Part shown: positions 33,809 to 43,444 of the stretch, one piece after another | Position numbering within the stretch: the first letter of the stretch is position 1 | How the letters are laid out: the number at the start of each line of letters is the position of its first letter | NCBI GenBank assembly: GCA_018401455.1 | Contig: JAGYKU010000002.1 | Span: forward strand, 1 to 64,000 | Origin: Flavobacteriales bacterium | GTDB lineage: Bacteria > Bacteroidota > Bacteroidia > Flavobacteriales_D > Parvicellaceae | Reading direction: 5' to 3' | DNA: 64,000 nucleotides | Notes under the pieces: model-generated | Seen by the model: the letters and a program-made list of their open reading frames with translations, nothing else | The model's database searches: none | Told to the model about the DNA's origin: nothing | Program-made: the position numbers and the translations under genes

Positions 33809-34729
33809 TTAAAAATTTACAAATTGTTTAGGATCTAGAGCGATTCCATTATACCAAAGTTCGAAAACTAGACCTATATTTTTGGAGTTGGCATTATTAC
33901 TCCCCACGATAGCGATTGGCTCTCCACTTTTTACAATATCTCCTTGGTTTTTCAATAAATAGGAATTGTGTTTATACACAGAAACCAAATTATGCGCATG
34001 TTGAACATGGATTACGTGACCATTGCTTGAACTCCAATCAGTATGAATTACTGTTCCGTCTAGCGTTGACTTCACCGCTTCATCATTTGGAGCATTGATT
34101 TGAATTCCAAAAACACCTTTTTTGGGGTCGAAAATTTCAATAACTTCACCGTTTAAAGGAGTGAAAAAATATACGCCTGAGATATTATCCGAAATACTAT
34201 TTTTTTGTTTGCTTGTAAGGCTAAATCCGTATTTTTCTTTCTCAGCCACTTTCTTTCTCAACAAAGAATCTTGTTCACTAATATCAAAGTTTAAATTGTT
34301 TAATACAGAGGAATCCAAAGGCATTAGAGAATCGGCAGTGCTAAATTCATCTGGTAAATCTTCATTGAGAATATCCAAAAGAGTTTTGTTGTATTGATAG
34401 GTAATTTGTTCTTTCTTTTGAAGTTCTTCGAGCAGCTTAATATTTTCAATTTGCTGTCTTTTTAGTTTTTCCGTTTCTGCAATTTTTGGATATCCGGGTA
34501 TCGATTGTCGGAGTGGAGAATAAGCAATAGTAAACCAAGTTCCTGTGACGATAAGAATGATAAAAAATAAAGTTCCAATAAAAATATTCCAAGGAGAAAG
34601 CAAGAAATATCTTTTCATCTCAAAGGAGTCAATATCATAAATTGAGATACGTGACTTTTTTCTTAGTCTAGCAAACCAACTGATGCTTTCTGCCTTTTCT
34701 TTATTGTCTTTCTTTTTAGCCACATGCAA
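33809..34729 (-). CDS. M23-like protein with degenerate metal site
   Basis: A 306-residue inner-membrane protein. A basic cytoplasmic N-terminus is followed by a transmembrane segment (~48-70), a coiled-coil part (EKLKRQQIENIKLLEELQKK) and a C-terminal LytM/M23 fold. The M23 end, normally HxHFE, reads LVFELWYNG, so both His are gone, though YKHNSYLL remains. It therefore resembles non-catalytic LytM proteins that activate amidases or scaffold envelope complexes. It precedes the dehydrogenase by 12 bp. Confidence 0.82.
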   Translation of the reverse strand: MHVAKKKDNKEKAESISWFARLRKKSRISIYDIDSFEMKRYFLLSPWNIFIGTLFFIILIVTGTWFTIAYSPLRQSIPGYPKIAETEKLKRQQIENIKLLEELQKKEQITYQYNKTLLDILNEDLPDEFSTADSLMPLDSSVLNNLNFDISEQDSLLRKKVAEKEKYGFSLTSKQKNSISDNISGVYFFTPLNGEVIEIFDPKKGVFGIQINAPNDEAVKSTLDGTVIHTDWSSSNGHVIHVQHAHNLVSVYKHNSYLLKNQGDIVKSGEPIAIVGSNNANSKNIGLVFELWYNGIALDPKQFVNF

Positions 34730-34820
34730 ATATGCTAAATTTATCTATGAAAAAGAATCTTGAGCGAACATTTGTTGTAAACCAAGATTAATTTTAACCA
34801 AAATTAACGAGAAACGATTT

Positions 34821-35696
34821 TTAAAAAGTAATTTTCTTTCTTGAAATATTCACTCCTGCAAAAATTCCCAAACCGTTTTCAATATTGCTGTGCACTTGAA
34901 CTGGCTGAGAAAATACATTCCCAAAACCGAAATTATTAGAAAATGCTTGGTAGGATTTGGCATATTTATATGCACTTTCTGAAAGTGAAGACAACCTAAC
35001 TTCAATGTAGGTGTCATAAAGTCTTGTATCTTCTGTATATACAGTAATTGTTTTCAGGTTACCATCAAACAAAATATCATCAAAGAAAATGTAGCGGTAA
35101 TATTCTGGGTCGTTTCCAGTAGAGAGATCGTCAGCTCTTAAATATGTTGGGTTTTCGAAAATGCTTCCATCAAAATCTTGTGCTCTTATTATTTCTATTT
35201 GGTAATAGTTTTTGGTGTTGGCAATATCTTGAAAACTAATTTCTAATTTTAATTCTTGATAACCGTCCAAATTTGAAACGCCTGCTGTGTCCACATTTGA
35301 AATGTTTACTAAAAATGGAATATAATCCTCTGCGAAAATACTTTTGTATCCATTAGCAGATACATTTAGTTGATATTTTTGTCCTGCAATAGGTTGTAAA
35401 ATCCCTCTATATTCTCCAAATTGATTATGGGTAAGAGTTTCAATTAAATTCCCATTTTCATTCAAAATTTCTACAGTACCATTTTCTATGGAAGTTAATT
35501 CTCCATTGTCGATTACACTTAAACTTCTGCTTAAGTGAACTTTAAAAACGCTATCTTGATGAATCATTGCGTTCACAACAATTTTAGGGTCTGTGATATC
35601 TTCGTCAAATTCTAAGTATTTTTCGCAAGATGAAAGACTCAAAAGCATGCCCAAAATGATGAGAAAAAACAAAGTTGATATTTTTCTAATAATCAT
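34821..35696 (-). CDS. DUF4249 lipoprotein
   Basis: A 291-residue lipoprotein of the DUF4249 family with signal MIIRKISTLFFLIILGMLLS and lipobox Cys in SSCEKY. Members occur next to TonB-dependent receptors, and here the gene starts only 5 bp after the end of one. The pair probably works together at the outer membrane in uptake of an unknown ligand. A C-terminal SRKKITF and beta-rich body are typical. Confidence 0.85.
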   Translation of the reverse strand: MIIRKISTLFFLIILGMLLSLSSCEKYLEFDEDITDPKIVVNAMIHQDSVFKVHLSRSLSVIDNGELTSIENGTVEILNENGNLIETLTHNQFGEYRGILQPIAGQKYQLNVSANGYKSIFAEDYIPFLVNISNVDTAGVSNLDGYQELKLEISFQDIANTKNYYQIEIIRAQDFDGSIFENPTYLRADDLSTGNDPEYYRYIFFDDILFDGNLKTITVYTEDTRLYDTYIEVRLSSLSESAYKYAKSYQAFSNNFGFGNVFSQPVQVHSNIENGLGIFAGVNISRKKITF

Positions 35697-35701
35697 AATT
35701 T

Positions 35702-38086
35702 CTAGAATTTAAAACTGTAACTAAATGAGGGTATCAAAGGAAAAAGACTGATTTGTGTCAATCTATTGTTTCCAGCATCATCTCTACTAAAATATAAGAA
35801 AAAGGGATTCTGACGACTGTAAACATTATATACACCAAAACTCCAAGTTCTTTCGAATCTTTTACTTACTTGTTTGTGAAGGTTTACTCCTATATCTAAT
35901 CTATGATAAGCAGGCATTCTATATCCATTTCTCGAAGAAATATGTTCTATTTGTTGATATCCAAAGTTGTTGTTTCCATACATCGCCATATCTTGGGCTC
36001 CATTAAATGACAAATATCTTTCTGTTCCCAAAGTTACGGCATTTCCAGTTCCATATACCCAAACAATTCCAATGTCAACTCTATCGTTGAATTTGTGGGT
36101 CAAAGCGGCCCCGATATCATGTCTTCTATCATATCTGTATGGGAATGTTTGTCCAAAATTAAGGTTTTCAAATGTTCTATTGCTCCAAGATAGCGTATAA
36201 CCAATCCAACCACTAGTTTTTCCGATTTTTTTCTCAAACAAAAACTCTGCTCCATAGGCCAATCCATTTCCAACTTCTACTTTTTGATCCCACTGTTCAT
36301 TATTTCCAAAAAATGATGCGCCATCTTTGTATTCGATAAGGTTTTCCATTGTTTTATAATATCCTTCCACACTGAATTGATATTTTTTGGCAATGGTTTG
36401 TGCATATCCCATCGCTACTTGATGCGAATATTGAGGCTTTATATTAGCAGTTGGAGGAACCCAAAGATCTGTTGGAAGTCCAATTCCAGCATTGGTGAGC
36501 AAATGAAGAAACTGCGCCATATGAGCATAAGATGCTTTGATAGAACTATTTTCATTGAGCAAATATCTTCCCGAAAATCTAGGTTGCAAAGAAGGATAAA
36601 ATACATCTTCAACCGAAAATCCAGCAATATGCATTCCTAGATTTATCTTTGTTCTGGTTCCAATTTTAAAATCATCTTCAACATAAGCCCAAAATTCATT
36701 TGCAAATGTTGGTGTTGCACCAAAAGTGGTATCAAAATCATTGCTGCCAGTAGCTCCTGCCCTGAATGTATTTACGCCAGGTGTAAATGTGTGAAAGGTA
36801 TATCCTGTTCCAAATTTCACATAATGGTCTGGATGTGGATTATAATCAAAATCAATTTTAGCAGAAAAATCTCTAATTCCAGATAAATAATCAAATGAGA
36901 AAAAGTTGGTTTCAGTACCAGATGAAGATGTGCTAATATTTTCTTGACTAAATCCTACGTTGAAATTGTACTTACTATATGTAATGGTGGTATTGCTAAA
37001 CAATTTTGGATTGATAAGGTAATTCCATCTAATGGCAGCTATAGCATTACCCCAATTGATAGAATTGTCTGATTCAAATTCTTCTGTGACGCCATCTAAT
37101 ACATATTTATCTCTTAAAACGGCATAAAATTTATCGTTGCCTAAATAAGCGCTAGCATACAATCTACTTCTATCAGAAAACTTGTGGTTCACTTTCATAT
37201 TCACATCATAGAAATAATATCCACCAAATCCAGTGTTATCAGAGGCTTGATTAATGAACGGTCTGGACAATAGATCGATATAAGTTCTTCTTGCGGAAAT
37301 TGCAAAAGAGGTTTTGTCTTTGATAATTGGGCCTTCAAGCATCATTTTGGCAGAGATTAAGCCCACTGAACCTTCTCCATGAAACTCTTTCATATTACCT
37401 TCTTTCATTCTGATATCAATTACAGATGATAGCCTTCCTCCATAATGCGCTGGAAAACCACCTTTGATGAGTTGTACAGAATTGATAGCATCAGCGTTGA
37501 AGACAGAGAAAAATCCAAAAAGATGTGAAGCATTATAAACTGGAACACCATCCAACAAAATTAAGTTTTGATCTGGACCACCACCTCTTACATAAATTCC
37601 TGATGCACCTTCCGAACCACTTTGAACACCTGGTAATAATTGAATTGTTTTGAGTACATCTTTTTCTCCCAAAAGTACAGGTAAAGACTTGACTTTTTCC
37701 ATAGAAATGTCATTCGTACTCATCTGAGAGGTTTCTTGAATTTCATTGGATTCACCGGTTATTATAACTTCCTCCAACTGATTGTCTGCGAGCATTGAAA
37801 CACTCAAATTGATGTTTTTTGAGAGTTCTACAGCAAATCTTTGACTTGAATACCCAACGTAAGAAAATCTCAAAGTGGCACTATCTCCACCAAGAGTGAT
37901 ACTATAAAATCCATACACGTTACTTGTAGTTCCTTTTAAGGAATTTTCATCAAAAATTGTAGCGCCAATCAATGGCTCACCAGAACTTTCTTCAGTGATA
38001 TAACCAGAAATTGTAACTTGAGCGTTAATGTCTTGAGAAACTAAAGAAACCAAAACAAAAAAATATAGGAATAGGAGTTGATTCAC
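35702..38086 (-). CDS. TonB-dependent outer-membrane receptor
   Basis: A 794-residue receptor. Signal peptide, then a carboxypeptidase-D-like regulatory domain (~25-105: ISGYITEESSGEPLIGATIF), a plug (~110-230: VRGGGPDQNLILLDGVPVYN) and a 22-strand-type barrel ending in SYSFKF. TonB-driven import of an unidentified ligand. The DUF4249 lipoprotein follows. This is the frequent Bacteroidota pair, not a SusCD pair, since no SusD is present. Confidence 0.92.
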   Translation of the reverse strand: MNQLLFLYFFVLVSLVSQDINAQVTISGYITEESSGEPLIGATIFDENSLKGTTSNVYGFYSITLGGDSATLRFSYVGYSSQRFAVELSKNINLSVSMLADNQLEEVIITGESNEIQETSQMSTNDISMEKVKSLPVLLGEKDVLKTIQLLPGVQSGSEGASGIYVRGGGPDQNLILLDGVPVYNASHLFGFFSVFNADAINSVQLIKGGFPAHYGGRLSSVIDIRMKEGNMKEFHGEGSVGLISAKMMLEGPIIKDKTSFAISARRTYIDLLSRPFINQASDNTGFGGYYFYDVNMKVNHKFSDRSRLYASAYLGNDKFYAVLRDKYVLDGVTEEFESDNSINWGNAIAAIRWNYLINPKLFSNTTITYSKYNFNVGFSQENISTSSSGTETNFFSFDYLSGIRDFSAKIDFDYNPHPDHYVKFGTGYTFHTFTPGVNTFRAGATGSNDFDTTFGATPTFANEFWAYVEDDFKIGTRTKINLGMHIAGFSVEDVFYPSLQPRFSGRYLLNENSSIKASYAHMAQFLHLLTNAGIGLPTDLWVPPTANIKPQYSHQVAMGYAQTIAKKYQFSVEGYYKTMENLIEYKDGASFFGNNEQWDQKVEVGNGLAYGAEFLFEKKIGKTSGWIGYTLSWSNRTFENLNFGQTFPYRYDRRHDIGAALTHKFNDRVDIGIVWVYGTGNAVTLGTERYLSFNGAQDMAMYGNNNFGYQQIEHISSRNGYRMPAYHRLDIGVNLHKQVSKRFERTWSFGVYNVYSRQNPFFLYFSRDDAGNNRLTQISLFPLIPSFSYSFKF

Positions 38087-38151
38087 TTTTTAAAAATTTT
38101 GCATTTGTAATTCTCTTAACGAAGTAAAAGTTAAATTATTTTGGCAACTTA

Positions 38152-39606
38152 TTATTCTATATAACTTAATTTCAACATATTTGTATTCCCTTTATCTTCA
38201 ATAGGCATACTTGCAGTGTTGATGATTAAATCACCTTCTTGTACGTGCCCATTTTTCTTTAAAATATATTTAATATCTGCAATGGTATGATCCGTGCTTA
38301 CCATTTTGTCGTAATAAAATGTTTCCACTCCCCAAACTAATGACATCATAGATAATAATTTTTTGTTTCCAGAGAATACAAAAATCTTTGCTTTTGGTCT
38401 TTGGCTACTTATTTTGAATGCCGTATAACCAGAATGAGTCATCGTGATGATTGCATTTGCATTCACTCTGGCTGATAATCTGCAAGCGTTAAAACAAATA
38501 CTATCGGTTATAAATCTTTCTTGATTTTTCTCTGGCATTTTATCTCTTTGATACAATTCATCGTAGTCTGATTCTATTTTGTCAATAATTTTTGCCATAG
38601 CTTTAATCACTTCATTTGGATGTTTGCCAACAGAAGTTTCGCCACTCAACATTACTGCATCTGCTCCGTCCATTACAGCGTTAGCAACATCTGTAACTTC
38701 AGCTCTTGTGGGAGAAATATTGGTAATCATACTTTCCATCATCTGTGTTGCAATGATTACGGGTTTGGCATGCTCAATACATTTTTTGATGATTTCTTTT
38801 TGAATCAATGGGACATTTTGCATAGGAATTTCTACCCCCAAATCTCCTCTTGCCACCATCACGGCATCTGTTACTTTGATGATGTCGTTCAGTTCTGCTA
38901 CAGCTTCAGGTTTTTCGATTTTTGCAACTACTCTAGCGTGTTTGTTTTGAGAAGAAATGATATGTTTCAATTCAATAATATCTCTTGCAGATCTCACGAA
39001 TGAAAGTCCAATCCAATCGATATTTAGAGAAAGTGCAAAATCTAAATCTTTTAAATCTTTTTCAGTCAAACAAGGTTGTGAAATTTTAGTGTTTGGAAGG
39101 TTTACACCTTTGTTTGAAGATAAAATTCCTCCATGAATTACTTTGAGAATTACTTCATCTACTTGATTTGTTTCAACTACTTGTAATTGTAATTTTCCAT
39201 CGTCCATCAAAACAAATTCTCCAGGCTTCACATCTCTTGGCATTTCCAGGTATGAAATATAAATTCGTTCAGCATTTCCTACACATTTGGTACTTGTCAT
39301 TTTGATGGTTGCTCCTGTTTCAAGCATCACACCATTGTTTTCCATTTCACCCACACGAATTTTTGGACCTTGTAAATCAGCCAATAGTGATGTGTGTAAA
39401 CCAAGTTCCGAATCTATCTTTCTTATGGTTTCTACCAATACTTTTACATCTTCGTGCTTCCCGTGAGAGAAATTTAATCTGCACACATTTACACCAGATT
39501 CGATGATTCCCTTAATTTGTTCGTATGATGAGGTTGCAGGCCCTAAGGTTGCAACAATTTTTGTTCTTCTTTTGTTCGTCATAATTGTTTGATGAGTATT
39601 TGCCAT
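38152..39606 (-). CDS. pyk: Pyruvate kinase
   Basis: A 484-residue glycolytic enzyme making ATP and pyruvate from PEP and ADP. Conserved blocks include TKIVATLGPATSS, CRLNFSHGKHE, the active-site MVARGDLGVE, and ATQMMESMI. The frame begins MANTHQTIMTNKRRTK; the in-frame ATG at 39582 (MTNKRRTK) is the other candidate start. The IPExxxVDY gene lies just upstream, as in many Bacteroidota. Confidence 0.95.
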   Translation of the reverse strand: MANTHQTIMTNKRRTKIVATLGPATSSYEQIKGIIESGVNVCRLNFSHGKHEDVKVLVETIRKIDSELGLHTSLLADLQGPKIRVGEMENNGVMLETGATIKMTSTKCVGNAERIYISYLEMPRDVKPGEFVLMDDGKLQLQVVETNQVDEVILKVIHGGILSSNKGVNLPNTKISQPCLTEKDLKDLDFALSLNIDWIGLSFVRSARDIIELKHIISSQNKHARVVAKIEKPEAVAELNDIIKVTDAVMVARGDLGVEIPMQNVPLIQKEIIKKCIEHAKPVIIATQMMESMITNISPTRAEVTDVANAVMDGADAVMLSGETSVGKHPNEVIKAMAKIIDKIESDYDELYQRDKMPEKNQERFITDSICFNACRLSARVNANAIITMTHSGYTAFKISSQRPKAKIFVFSGNKKLLSMMSLVWGVETFYYDKMVSTDHTIADIKYILKKNGHVQEGDLIINTASMPIEDKGNTNMLKLSYIE

Positions 39607-39662
39607 TTTTCAGATTTCAAAGATGGCGTTTTCAATTCTAGTATAAAGTTAAGAAATTATTA

Positions 39663-40082
39663 TCAAAAGATAAGATTTTTTTTAGATTTTAAACTTTCAG
39701 GATCAATTTTAAATGTTGTTAATACAAATGGAATATGATTAATTAGTGTACTAATTTTTTCGAAATCCAAGTGATATCCATCTGAAATATGTAAAAAATA
39801 ATCCGCTTGCGGTGACTCAGGAACTAGAAATCCTAAATTACTTCTATTTGCTATTAGTCTGTAAATTGTTTCTTGATTATCGTCATAGAAGGTGTACATG
39901 GAGTGCAAACTTGTTCGGTTAGACTTTTTAACAGAAACTTCTATGTCTCTTTCTTCTTTTTCTAGTGAAATTTCAAGTATGTTATTGATGGCCCAACAGA
40001 TTCTGTAGTCCTTTTCGTGGCTACTAATACCTAATAAAAAGAAATCAAATTCGTATTCTTCTTCTAATTCAAATTTACTCAT
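39663..40082 (-). CDS. IPExxxVDY family protein
   Basis: A 139-residue soluble protein of the IPExxxVDY family, unknown function, usually adjacent to pyk in Bacteroidota. The family motif is seen as LVPESPQADYFLHI with variation at the Ile and Val positions. It overlaps the end of the transglycosylase gene upstream by four bases. Confidence 0.8.
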   Translation of the reverse strand: MSKFELEEEYEFDFFLLGISSHEKDYRICWAINNILEISLEKEERDIEVSVKKSNRTSLHSMYTFYDDNQETIYRLIANRSNLGFLVPESPQADYFLHISDGYHLDFEKISTLINHIPFVLTTFKIDPESLKSKKNLIF

Positions 40083-41569
40083 TTCATTGCAATTTTCAGC
40101 TTGGTACCTGTTTGCAATTTGTTCATGTCAATGTGTTTGTTCATCTTCATGATTTCATCAACAGAAGTTTTGTTTTTCTGAGCAATATCCCATAAAGTAT
40201 CTCCTTTTTGTACTACGTGATATTTATACTCACCATTGTTGGAAACTTTTGTAGGTTCAGATTCAGAATTTTCTTTTGTAGGCGTTGTAGTTTTAGCATA
40301 ATTATTCGGTGATGGCATTGTTTTACCTCCATCTACTAATTGAAACATAACCAGTTTTTTACCTGTTCTTATGTTTATTTTAGTCAACACATTCCACGCT
40401 TTAATGTCTTGTTCTGTGCATTGGTATTTTTCGGTTAACGAAGCCAAAGTTTCACCTGATTTTACTGTGTGAATTACTTCTTTTCGTGCAGGTTTTTGAT
40501 TGGCAACCCAGTATTTGTAGTCCAAAGATGAATATTTATATATAGAATCTTGAAGAGAAATAAATTTTCCTACCAAAGTTAATGGCAGTTTAAAAGGTAG
40601 TTTTTCAGAATTATCAGCAGGAATTATTTCAGTTAAATACATTGGATTAAGATAACTCAATTTTACTCTATTGTAATCAAGCCATTCTTCTACAACACCC
40701 ATATCTACCCTTTGGTCAACTAATATTGTGTCCATTTCATAATGATGAAAATGAGGTTTTGTTGGATAAATATTATGTTCAGATGCATAATTCATTACAT
40801 AATTAACGGCAATAAATGCAGGAACGTAATTTTGAGTTTCTTTAGGTAAAAAAGGTCTTATACTCCAATAATCTTTTTGTCCACCTGCTCTTCTTATTGC
40901 CTTTGTAACTGTTCCCTGTCCTGCATTATAAGCTGCTAAAGCCAAACTCCAATCTCCATAAATTGCAAATAATTTTGAAAGATATTTACATGCTGCTTCT
41001 GTAGCCAAATAAGGGTCGTATCTTTGGTCGATAAAAGAATTTACTTCCAAACCATAACCCCTTCCTGTAGCAGGCATAAATTGCCAAAGCCCTCCAGCAC
41101 CAGACCTTGAAACAGCAGTTGGGTTTAAAGCCGATTCAACAATAGGCAAGTATTTGAGTTCCATTGGTAAGTGATAAGCACTCAATTTTTCTTCAAATAA
41201 AGGAAAGTACAATTGACTCAATCCAAGCATTCTGGAAGTTAATCTATACCTTTTTTTGACGTACAAATTTACCATTGCCAATGCAACGTCATTGTCCAAA
41301 AAGTCAAATGGAGATTTCTCATCTAGTGCTCTAATTCGTTCTTTAATGGTGTTTTCAGAAAAAACAGGAATTGAATCTTCAGCATAGTTATAGACATTCA
41401 AAACATTTGTATCTGTTGTGAATGAATCCAAAAAACTAAAATGAGCAACCATTAAACTGTCACACCTATCTATAAATGATAATTCAGAATCAGAAAGATG
41501 GTTTTGAGCGGTTTTATTTTGAGTGAAAATAAAACATAAAACAATCGATATGACTTTCCAAAATTTCAT
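40079..41569 (-). CDS. LysM-containing lytic transglycosylase (MltD-like)
   Basis: A 496-residue exported peptidoglycan lyase. Signal peptide (MKFWKVISIVLCFIFTQN), SLT domain (~100-260) with the catalytic Glu in LPIVESALNPTAVSRSGAGG, then WQFMPATGRGYGL and AYNAGQGTV. Two LysM repeats (~355-405 and ~445-495, YHVVQKGDTLWDIAQKNKTS). It cleaves glycan strands during wall turnover. Overlap with the next gene and closeness to gatA suggest one transcription unit. Confidence 0.92.
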   Translation of the reverse strand: MKFWKVISIVLCFIFTQNKTAQNHLSDSELSFIDRCDSLMVAHFSFLDSFTTDTNVLNVYNYAEDSIPVFSENTIKERIRALDEKSPFDFLDNDVALAMVNLYVKKRYRLTSRMLGLSQLYFPLFEEKLSAYHLPMELKYLPIVESALNPTAVSRSGAGGLWQFMPATGRGYGLEVNSFIDQRYDPYLATEAACKYLSKLFAIYGDWSLALAAYNAGQGTVTKAIRRAGGQKDYWSIRPFLPKETQNYVPAFIAVNYVMNYASEHNIYPTKPHFHHYEMDTILVDQRVDMGVVEEWLDYNRVKLSYLNPMYLTEIIPADNSEKLPFKLPLTLVGKFISLQDSIYKYSSLDYKYWVANQKPARKEVIHTVKSGETLASLTEKYQCTEQDIKAWNVLTKINIRTGKKLVMFQLVDGGKTMPSPNNYAKTTTPTKENSESEPTKVSNNGEYKYHVVQKGDTLWDIAQKNKTSVDEIMKMNKHIDMNKLQTGTKLKIAMK

Positions 41570-41577
41570 AAAGTTTT

Positions 41578-43011
41578 TTAGCTAGATAATGCTGACATTA
41601 CATTTTTTGAAAATGTTAATAAAGCAGCATCTTCATGTTTAGCTGCCATCAATTGCAAACCTATTGGCATTCCATTTGAATGTGTTCCTAAAGGAAGTGA
41701 AATGGCAGGAATTCCAGCAAGATTAGCATGAACTGTGAAAATATCTTGAAGATACATTGTGATGGGGTCGTCTATATTTTCTCCAATTTTGAAAGCGGTA
41801 GTTGGTGCAGTAGGAAGTAATAGAAAGTCATATTCTTTGAATAACTCCTCCGTTTTTTCTTTAATAAGTCTTCTTACTTTCAAACCTTTGGTGTAGTAAG
41901 CATCAAAATAACCAGCGCTTAATACAAATGTCCCCAACATGATTCTTCTTTTGACTTCGGTACCGAATCCTTCACTTCTAGACTTCACATAAGTAGTTTC
42001 AATATCTTGAGCAGCCTCACTTCTGTATCCAAAGTGAGCGCCATCGTATCTTGCTAAATTTGAAGATGCCTCAGCAGTTGTAAGTATATAGTAGTTTGGA
42101 ATCATATACTCCAAAAGTGGGAAATCAATGCCTTCGAGTGTATGTCCTTTTTCTTTTAAACTTTCGATGATAGATTCCGTAAAACTTTTTACTTCGTTAT
42201 CTATCCCTTCGTTGTTGATACAATCTTTGATGTATCCAATTTTGTATTTCTTGTCTGAATTTTCATTCAACATTTGAGCATAGTTCAGTACCTCTTTTTG
42301 AGAAACTGTACTATCATATTCATCTGGTCCGGCAATCACTTCCAAAATTAATGCAGTATCTTCTACATTTTTGGTCAATGGTCCAATTTGATCAAAACTT
42401 GAAGCATAAGCCAAAAGTCCATATCTAGAAACTCTACCGTAAGTTGGTTTAAAACCGACTAGACCACAATATGAAGCTGGTTGTCTTATAGATCCTCCTG
42501 TATCACTTCCTAAGGATGCAATACAAAGCCCTTCTGCTACAGCAGCTGCAGAACCTCCTGAAGAACCACCTGGAACTCTATCTAATTGAATGGGGTTCTT
42601 TACAATTCCGTAAGCAGAATTTTCGTTGGAACCACCCATCGCAAATTCATCACAGTTTACTCTGCCTATGATTATAGCATCTTCTACCAATAATTTTTTG
42701 ACAACAGTGGCATTGTAAATCGATTCGAAATTTTCTAAAATTTTTGAAGCCCCAGAAACTTTGTGGTTTGCATAACAGATATTATCCTTAATCGCAATCA
42801 CCATTCCAGCTAATTTACCTTGCGTTCCATTTTGAATTTTTTCATCTACTTCTTTAGCTTTTTCAAGCGCAGATGATTCAAAAACTTCCAAAAAAGCATT
42901 GGATTGTGAATTTTTTATTTTTTGAGCATAATTATTCACTAAAGTTACACAGTTGGTAACTCCATTTTCCAAATCTTGTCTTATTTCTGAATAAGATTGA
43001 TAATCTTTCAA
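41578..43011 (-). CDS. gatA: Asp-tRNA(Asn)/Glu-tRNA(Gln) amidotransferase subunit A
   Basis: A 477-residue amidase-signature protein. The triad is Lys75 (AIKDNICY), Ser150 (PGGSSGGS) and Ser174 (DTGGSIRQP). GatA releases ammonia from Gln for transamidation of mischarged tRNA. GatB and GatC are not in the window, as is common in this phylum. It lies 18 bp from tatA. Confidence 0.94.
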   Translation of the reverse strand: MKDYQSYSEIRQDLENGVTNCVTLVNNYAQKIKNSQSNAFLEVFESSALEKAKEVDEKIQNGTQGKLAGMVIAIKDNICYANHKVSGASKILENFESIYNATVVKKLLVEDAIIIGRVNCDEFAMGGSNENSAYGIVKNPIQLDRVPGGSSGGSAAAVAEGLCIASLGSDTGGSIRQPASYCGLVGFKPTYGRVSRYGLLAYASSFDQIGPLTKNVEDTALILEVIAGPDEYDSTVSQKEVLNYAQMLNENSDKKYKIGYIKDCINNEGIDNEVKSFTESIIESLKEKGHTLEGIDFPLLEYMIPNYYILTTAEASSNLARYDGAHFGYRSEAAQDIETTYVKSRSEGFGTEVKRRIMLGTFVLSAGYFDAYYTKGLKVRRLIKEKTEELFKEYDFLLLPTAPTTAFKIGENIDDPITMYLQDIFTVHANLAGIPAISLPLGTHSNGMPIGLQLMAAKHEDAALLTFSKNVMSALSS

Positions 43012-43029
43012 AATAAAAGCGTTTTAGAA

Positions 43030-43254
43030 TTAAGATTTTTCTTGTTCTGATGTCGAAGTAGTAGAAGGTGTTTCGGCATCTTTAGAACTTCCATTAGAAG
43101 CATCTTTAAATTCCTTCATTCCTTGTCCAAGCCCTCTCATCAATTGAGGTATTTTTCTACCTCCGAATAAAAGCAATACGATTACTGCAATCAAAATGAC
43201 TTGAGGCATCCCAATGAAACCTGCTTGAATGATATTTAATGTTGTTAATGTCAT
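43030..43254 (-). CDS. tatA: Twin-arginine translocase subunit TatA
   Basis: A 74-residue protein with one transmembrane helix (VILIAVIVLLLFG), the FGGRKIPQLMRGLGQGMKEF amphipathic helix, and an acidic Ser/Thr-rich tail. It forms the variable pore of the Tat export pathway. TatC is not next to it. A -7 box (TACTTTTG on this strand) at 43277-43284 gives it a promoter, possibly driving gatA too. Confidence 0.93.
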   Translation of the reverse strand: MTLTTLNIIQAGFIGMPQVILIAVIVLLLFGGRKIPQLMRGLGQGMKEFKDASNGSSKDAETPSTTSTSEQEKS

Positions 43255-43380
43255 GACATTATGTTTAATTATACTGCAAAAGTACGAAAAAAGAAATCAC
43301 AAAACAGAATTTTACCCAAATTAAGTTGTTTACAAAGAAAAACTGTTCAAAATCAAAAATTTCAAAAGACAAAAGATTTA

Positions 43381-43430
43381 ATCTTGTAGTCTTGAATCTT
43401 GTAGTCTTGAATCTTGTAGTCTTGAATCTT
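43381..43430. repeat. 15-bp tandem repeat (ATCTTGTAGTCTTGA x3)
   Basis: Three perfect copies of ATCTTGTAGTCTTGA at 43381, 43396 and 43411, followed by a partial copy, in the gap between tatA and the M42 peptidase gene. It is downstream of the peptidase stop. Possibly a polymorphic simple repeat. Confidence 0.9.
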
Positions 43431-43444
43431 TAAATCTTAATAAA

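Noticed and set aside
43030-43254. Complete Tat operon
   Set aside because: Only tatA is present; the neighbours are gatA and an M42 peptidase, and no tatC frame is seen in the window.
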